DNA from: Anadara kagoshimensis
Lineage: Eukaryota > Mollusca > Bivalvia > Arcoida > Arcidae
Direction of reading: 5' to 3'
NCBI GenBank assembly: GCA_021292105.1
Contig: CM037874.1
Coordinates: forward strand, 41,587,309 to 41,651,308
Length of the DNA: 64,000 nt
Part shown: positions 39,501 to 47,200 of the stretch, piece after piece
Position numbering within the stretch: position 1 is the first letter of the stretch
Layout of the letters: every line of letters begins with the position of its first letter
The notes under the pieces: generated by a model
What the model saw: only the letters and a program-made list of their open reading frames with translations
Told to the model about the DNA's origin: nothing
Database searches by the model: none
Made by a program: the position numbers and the translations under genes

Positions 39501-40778
39501 CCTCAGTGTCAGAGTGGTCTACAGATTACAGTGCTTCCCACTTCCTAGGTTCAAATCCCATTTGAGTAGATCCTAGTGTGAGAAAGTTTGTCAGTTTGCT
39601 TGTCCAAGGTTGAGGGTTTTCTATTGGCAATCTGCTTTCCTCCCCCATTTAGAACTGACCGCCTTCATATAAGTGAAAGAGTTTTGAAACCATGAATCCA
39701 ATCAATGGATTGGTTGGTTGGTTGTAATGCGTTTCAACCTTGTATCAGCAATTTTTCAGCTACTCAAAACAAAAACAAATGAATTAATCTCTTAGAATCA
39801 ATCTAAGAACAAGTTCATGTATGTGTGAAATATGTGAGTGCATTTGATGGTCAGTCTTGTACTAGCGACACTCGGGGCAACTTGTAGGTGCTAGCTCACA
39901 GAGTCAGTATTCTGTTGACAAGCATTCCACTCCCCAGTCACATTATCCTGACACAAGGTGAAACAATCAATACCCAGTCCTCATAATACAGAGCATCAGG
40001 CAAGGAAGCAATATCTCAAATTTTAAAGTCTTTAAATGTATGACCCAGCTGGGTTCAAACCCATAGCTTTCTGCTCTTGAGGTGGAGAGTTTAATAAGAT
40101 TAGGGGAGCACCCTAAAGTGTCCCAATAGTCAAATATTTTGACACCCTTAAAGGTCACCGGTCACCAAAAACCGAATTTTTTTTAGTACTATTTTCCGAA
40201 AGATTACATCATAAAAAGTCGATTTAGCCACAAACAACATTTTGTAATCATTTCTGTTCTTTTCTACAGCGTAAATTAAAGCCCTGAAACTGTTGAAAAA
40301 CGGTGTTATCTCCCTTTGGTAGTGAAAGGGCACAAAACCGGAAGTGACGCAGAAGGTGTTAACCCAGCTATTTAGTCAATGAAGCTTGTATAGTGAACTG
40401 CATTTATTACCCATTTTTATCAGAAATACCTTCTAGTGTTTTTATATATCTTATTTATTTTTTAGCATTGGGTATTTCAGTTTCTTTCAGCAGAAAAAAA
40501 TAAATAAAAAATTAACATAATAATAAGAAATAAAGAAAGAAAAAAACTATACATGTATTTGTGTTTGCTCTAAGTCAGATACTATTACTAATACTTTTAC
40601 AAAACATAATTTTACATTTCTTTTGAAATTTATTTATTTATTTTTATTTATTTATTTATTTATTTATTTATATTTATTTTTCACAACAAATAATAAAAGA
40701 ACCCAAATTTCCGTTTTTTATTTGAAATATTGTTCCTATAAATTTTTATTAATATTTAATATCATTTTAATCTCTGAT

Positions 40779-40821
<43 letters not shown>

Positions 40822-41190
40822 TCATAAAAATTAATAATAAAATCTTTTCTCCTCTGTAGTACAGCTATATTATGACCTCAAATTGGTTTAACTTTATATT
40901 TGTTTTAGAAATTGTCCCATATTTAAATCTTTTTAAGATTAAAATCAATGATTTTTTTTAATAGTATTTTTATTAGTTACCCATGCAATTCTTTAAAAAA
41001 AACACGTTTTCGGGTAGAATCTGGGTCCAAGACCTGTTGTGTTTTGTACAACGGAAATGTCAAAATACAGGTTTAAAGAATAATTTCTTATTGTCTCTCA
41101 AATAAATTATTTCAGCCCAGTATTACTTAAATATGAAAACAATTTCAATTCAAAAGCTTCCTATTCCTTATTTGCAGTAAGTTTAATAAT

Positions 41191-41238
<48 letters not shown>

Positions 41239-44200
41239 TGTTTCCATGATATATAGTTAATACCCCAATATAAACACAGGTATTGAACATCACTCACGTC
41301 CACCACACGTATATACTGAATTATAACAAATGAACAATACCGTTATAAGTCACCGTTAGGTATGCAAAGTGACTTGATTTATTTTATAACATGGATTCCG
41401 GAGATCAAAATTTTGATGACCAATATATACCACCGTCTTTTCTCGGTGATAGATTACTGATGAATTTAGATTCTCCATCACATAGCCACGTGTTATAAAT
41501 TAATACATCACAAGATCATGTTTCATCAGATACTACTGATTATTTCAAACATTTTGACGAAAAGCTTGTTGGCCTTACTAGGCGTGAATACACTGATACA
41601 CTGTTACAACTAGCTGACAATTCAGATGAAACCATTAGCTCATATAGAAGTGTGTTATTGAAGCGCGCTCGAACTATGGAAAACTGTCCATCAGGAAAAG
41701 CGATTGATCGACGTACTACTGCAAATAGTTCAAGTCAGAAGAAAAGCTCAAATGACTGTTATATAATACAACAATTTATAAACGGCGATCTAAGTAATGA
41801 AATAAAGACCGTGTTTTCTGCCTCAAAAGTCATGGGTTCTGAATCTCTTTGTTCTCAAGATACATCAGTTGTCGGAGACGGCACACCGATAAAATCAAGA
41901 CAAAGTGGAAACAGAGATCAAGTGTGTTTTCTTATCTCCGAGGTGAGAGTATTAAAAGATTCGCTAGCTAGCTTGTCGGCTGATTATCATGGACATAAAC
42001 AAGAACTTCATGACGAAGTAAAGAAACTTCAACAAGACAACGATAAAATAAAAGAAGAAGTGAAAATCATATCTAAGGTTATGTCTGATTGCAAAACGAA
42101 AATCGACAACGTTTTTCACTCCGAGTTACAAAACAACATACCAATGGAAAGTTTAGCAGACAGTTTACGTTTTCTTGGTGCTAAGCTGTCTACAGTAGAT
42201 AAAGCAAGACGTGAAATTGCGAACAAACTTGATGAAGTCAGCACTATTTCTCGGGACAACGGGTATGGCATAGAGAGACTGGAGGATAAGTTCAAGAAAG
42301 TTCAAAATATTAACAAACCGGATCTACAGGAATTAAAAGGACGTCTCTCTTTTGTTGAGTCTGAACTTACAGTTCCGAAAAAGTGTGATTTGTCACCAGA
42401 CATTAACTCGTTGAAATCAACGTTAAATCAAGTTAGTTCTCGCGTAAACACTATTGAGGATACCTTTTGTGAAAAATTAAAAAACACACTGGAGATGTTT
42501 GCGAGTCAAGTATATGGAGATATCAACGAAATTCGAGAGTTGGCGTCTACGAAAGTATCACTTTATACAGAGGACAGTAGCGACAAAGGTGACCATCACG
42601 ACGACGTTATGATACATAATGATCACAGGTTGGAAACAGGATCGTTTCGGAATGTTCACCACAATGAACATGTGTCTGATTGCATGAACAAAAAACCTGT
42701 TAATCGCAAAAGTCATACAGATAGTCAAACAAATAATAAGATTACAACCAGACAACGCAACGAAATAAACAATAATGATGACCTGAAACCGGACAGGAAT
42801 CACAAGGCAGATCTAAAGTGGATTGAGAAGAGTAAAGATACTCTTAATACAGCAGATTCGGTTGAAAAGTTTGAAAATGAGGGTTTTCACGCCGTGTTCA
42901 GTAAACGCACTCGTATTAAAAGATATTATCTCGGCAAAATTTCAAAATCAGTAACGGTTGACCAAATAAAAGATTATATCAGCAAACAGAATGTTACTTG
43001 TACGTTTGTTAGATTAATGAACAGCCGTCGACGAGATACTGTATCCGCACGTGTTAATATCTTAAAAACTCACGAGGAAGTAGTAGAAAGTAAAGGGTTT
43101 TGGCCAAGAGGTATATCATGCCGTCCGTGGATGTCAAGAAGCTCCTATTACCAAGATGATTAGTTACTCTATTACTAGTATGTTAACGCTGTCTTTTCTA
43201 CTTCTCATTATGGGTACAATGAAAATTCTATCTTGGAATGCAACTGGGATAATGTCAAGTTCTGTCTATTTGTCAAATGTTCTACAACGCGAAAAAATTG
43301 ACATTTGCGGAATATCCGAAATATGTTATTACCAGAAACTGTTGGATTCCTGGGATGTATAAGCACGGATTACGATTACCTGGCGACGGTTGATTTCAGC
43401 TTACATCCGGTCTTCCCTCGCCGTGTAGGCAAAGCCGGCGTTAGTTTATTGTGGCATAAACGAATGAGCAATGTAATAGAACCCTTAACAATCGATCCAC
43501 CAGACGACAGAATTGTCGCAATTAAAGTGAACCTTGGTGACAATGAAACGTTGTATATAATTCAAGTTTACTTGCCAACAACAAAATATCCCGTCGATCT
43601 TTACAAAGACTACATAAGTAAACTCTGCGAACTTTGCAATGTGTATGGACTTCAGGGTAGAGTTGTGCTTATGGGCGACTTTAATGGTCACTTTGCAGGC
43701 GATAGATATCATGATGGGTTTAACTTCAGAGATAAATATTTAGAGTTGTTGATTAAAAACGGCGATATGTGTTGTATTTCAAGTTCTAGTTTGTGTTCTG
43801 GTGCATACTATTCGTATGTACCAGATGGTACTGGTTCCCAAGCTTAATTGACCATATACTCATAACAGATACAATGCGTGATTATGTCTCAAAATGTATA
43901 ATTCTGGAGATGAGTCAATGGACGTCTCAAATCATAGACCAATGTTGTTAAAACTTGTATTACAAAACCCAATCATAACAGATAACAGTCACAACAAACT
44001 TGCAATCACAAGGTATAAGTGGACAGACACGAATATTCCGATGTACAAAGATACCCTCGACAATCGTCTTAATGATGTAGATATTGAAGGTTTAGATAAC
44101 CAATCTCTAGATTCGTTCTATCACGATATCATAACTCACATTATAGAAACTTCAAACACAACATTACAAGTCAAAAAGATGAGGACGTACTTAAAACCTT

Positions 44201-47200
44201 ATTGGAACGACGAGTTAAAATCACTGCACAGAAATATGCGTCTAGCGAGGAGAATGTGGATACTGGAAGGTAGACCAAGAGGAGAAATATACCAGTCGTA
44301 TGCCGTTTATAAGGATGCTAAACGAATATTCAGATGTTATAAAAGACGGTTTGAGCATGAACATATAATGAGCGAGTTTGAAAACATTGACAAAGCAGCT
44401 GAAATCGACCAAGATCTTTTTTGGAAGTTAATAAACTCTAAGCGGAAAAGAAATAGACATAAAGAAGGTTGTGAAATTAAATTTAAGAATAAAGTTGTCA
44501 GAGACCCGGTTGATATTGTAGAAGGTTGGGGTGATTACTTCTGCAATCTTTACTCAACCAAAGATGTGTACACCGATGTTCAGGACGATTATATTGAAAG
44601 TTCCGTTCGCGATATTCTGAAGGATAAAGCATCGAATGGTAATAATAATTATAATAATGACATTTTGAAGAATGATTTCAGCATGGAAGAGCTACTTAGT
44701 GTTTTAGTAAATTTACCTAATAATAAAGCTCCAGGAATTGACTTAGTGACGTATGAACATCTAAAATATTCAGGGCAGGGATTGAGGAAATGTCTCTTAA
44801 AGTTGTTCAACACTTTTCTAAAGTATGAAATTCTCCCCGACAATGCCAAAACGGGTTTAATTGTGACACTTTACAAAGGAGGTAATAAGATAAAAACGTC
44901 ACCTGATAGTTATCGTGCAATATCTCTACAACCAGCAATTGAAAAAGTGTTTGAAAAACTTATTTTGTCACGAATAGAACATTCCGGTCTAAATGAAAAC
45001 ATCAATCCTCTACAAAACGGTTTCAAGCGAACATGAATAGTACAATGGCTTCATTCATCTTGAAAGAGTCTATTTCGTATGCCAGTGAACGGGATAGTAA
45101 ACTTTATGTCGCTTTTATGGATGCCGAGAAGGCATTCGATAGAGTGTGGCATACTGCGCTTTTCTATAAGTTACACCAGTTTGGTCTGATTGGACGCGGA
45201 TTGCGTATAATAGTCGAACTCTATAGAAATATGACTGGAATAGTATTACACCAAGGTTTCGTGTCGAAAGAATTCCAAATAAATTGTGGAACAAGGCAAG
45301 GCGGAATTTTGTCCCCTTGGCTTTACCTGGTATATATCAATGACTTGTTAAATGATTTATGTTCACACTTGATGGTTTTAGGATTTATGGACAAAGTTTC
45401 TGTTGCCCGACACAAGCTGATGACATTGTATTGCTGTCTTTGAGTAAAAATGGACTAGATAATTTATTGAAAGTCTGTCATGAGTTTAGCAATAAATGGA
45501 AGTTCCGTTACAATGCATCTAAATGCAAAATCATAGTGTTCAATGAAAGTAAGGCAAATTATCTTCAACACTCACGATCTTGGTTACTTGGTGATCGACC
45601 GATTGATGAAGTTGAAATTATACCCATGTTGGAATAACTGTAAATAAATTCAGGGGTTTCCGTCCAGATGTCGAAAATATAGTTTCAAAAATCAGAGGAA
45701 CTTTTTTCAGTTTGATGGAGATAGGGGTGCATCGTGATTTCATGCATCCTCTCACAAGTTTAAAAATATACCAGTCTGTAGTTTTACCGTGTGCGCTATT
45801 TGGTGCCGAAATGTGGTCACCCGTGTTGACTTCTGATTTAAGACGAATCGAAACAATTCATCATTACTGTTTGAAACGCATTCAAGGTCTACATATGCGA
45901 ACCCGTTCTGACATGGTACTTGGACTTCTCGGTTGCTTGTCAATTTCGGCGTTAATTGAGAAACGTAAATTGGGTTTCTTTGCTCTTTTGTGTCGCCTTC
46001 CAAGTCGTCATTCTGTTAAAAAATTGTTTCTAATCAGACTTTTTCAGCATCAGTACGGATGTTCGTCGACCTCAGAATGTTATATAGCTGACATAATACA
46101 AGTGTTGTCAAAACATGAACTACTAGATACATTGTCGAATTACTTGTGTTTATCAGATTTTCCATCCAAAGTAGCTTGGAAGCGAACATGTGAGTCTGCA
46201 ATAACTAGCTGTTTCAGGCAAGATTGGTTACAACGAACCTCCCAATCAACAGATTTTATTAGATTTTTGTCCACTCATGGTGAATTTAAAACATCTTCAT
46301 TCTGGACACTTTCTCGTTCAAATTATGCACTATCTGGAGCCTGTTCAAAGGTTGTCCAACTACAATGTGTTATTCCGTTGTCTAACAAAACTTGTAATCT
46401 GTGTGGGTCTGTCAACATAGAAATTGTGAATCATATAATCTGTGACTGTTTGGATGTTGATCTCGTGAATGCAAGGGACGTTTATTGGACAAATATAATT
46501 GACTTATTTGACATTCACTTATTTGTATATATGGACAGCTTAAACAGCGTTGAAAAAGAAAGAACAATCTTGGGTGGCATGACAAACAGTCTATTAGAAA
46601 ATGTACCGGGCATTGATATTGCGTTTTTCAATCAATTGAATAGTGATTTTTTGCTTAAGTTATTCAGAGATGTGGACTTGAACCCAGCGTACTCAGCATA
46701 ATACCCCGAAGAACCAAAATTATCATGACAATATTTATTTATTTCTATATAATAATCATGTTCTGTATATAGTAATTTCTATCTTTTATTGTTAACTCTT
46801 CTCTTTCTATCCTTTCTCTCTAATCTCCCATGAGGAGGAAATAAAGAATATATATCTGTCATTTTTTCACAATAAATTAATATTGTTCAAAGTGTGATTT
46901 ACACCCCTCACATACCAGTAATTAAGAAATTATCAATATGCTACATTGGGAAACATCCTGTTTAGAAGTAGAAATCTACCACCAGCTGATCACCTGTAAT
47001 CAACAGGGTTTACCTTACAATATGCAACATTAATTGACACATGCGTGTATCTTTATGATATACCCGGTAAATGTTATTTGTCATTTTTGATGGATTCTAA
47101 AAAATCTAATAAATTAGATTAGTTAATTTGAACAAGACATATGTCTCTGTTTGAACATGTGAATTAGTGAACTGATTAAATAACAGAATTAATAAATTTT

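Larger units (their letters stand above)
41240..46860 (+). mobile_element. Long LINE (jockey superfamily, CR1/L2/Crack-like), nearly full length
   Basis: Layout: ~150-base 5' region, ORF1 (41391-43163), ORF2 (43156-46701) overlapping ORF1 by 8 bases (ATGATTAG), and ~150-base 3' region with an AATAAAG at 46841. Catalytic motifs of the endonuclease and reverse transcriptase are present; the copy is inactive because of one stop in ORF1 and several frameshifts in ORF2. It sits antisense to ANKRD13 in intron 1. Exact ends and target duplication could not be fixed. Confidence 0.9.

Noticed and set aside
40623..40859. Membrane-like Leu/Tyr/Phe-rich frame
   Set aside because: Translation of (TTTA)n runs; no codon structure.
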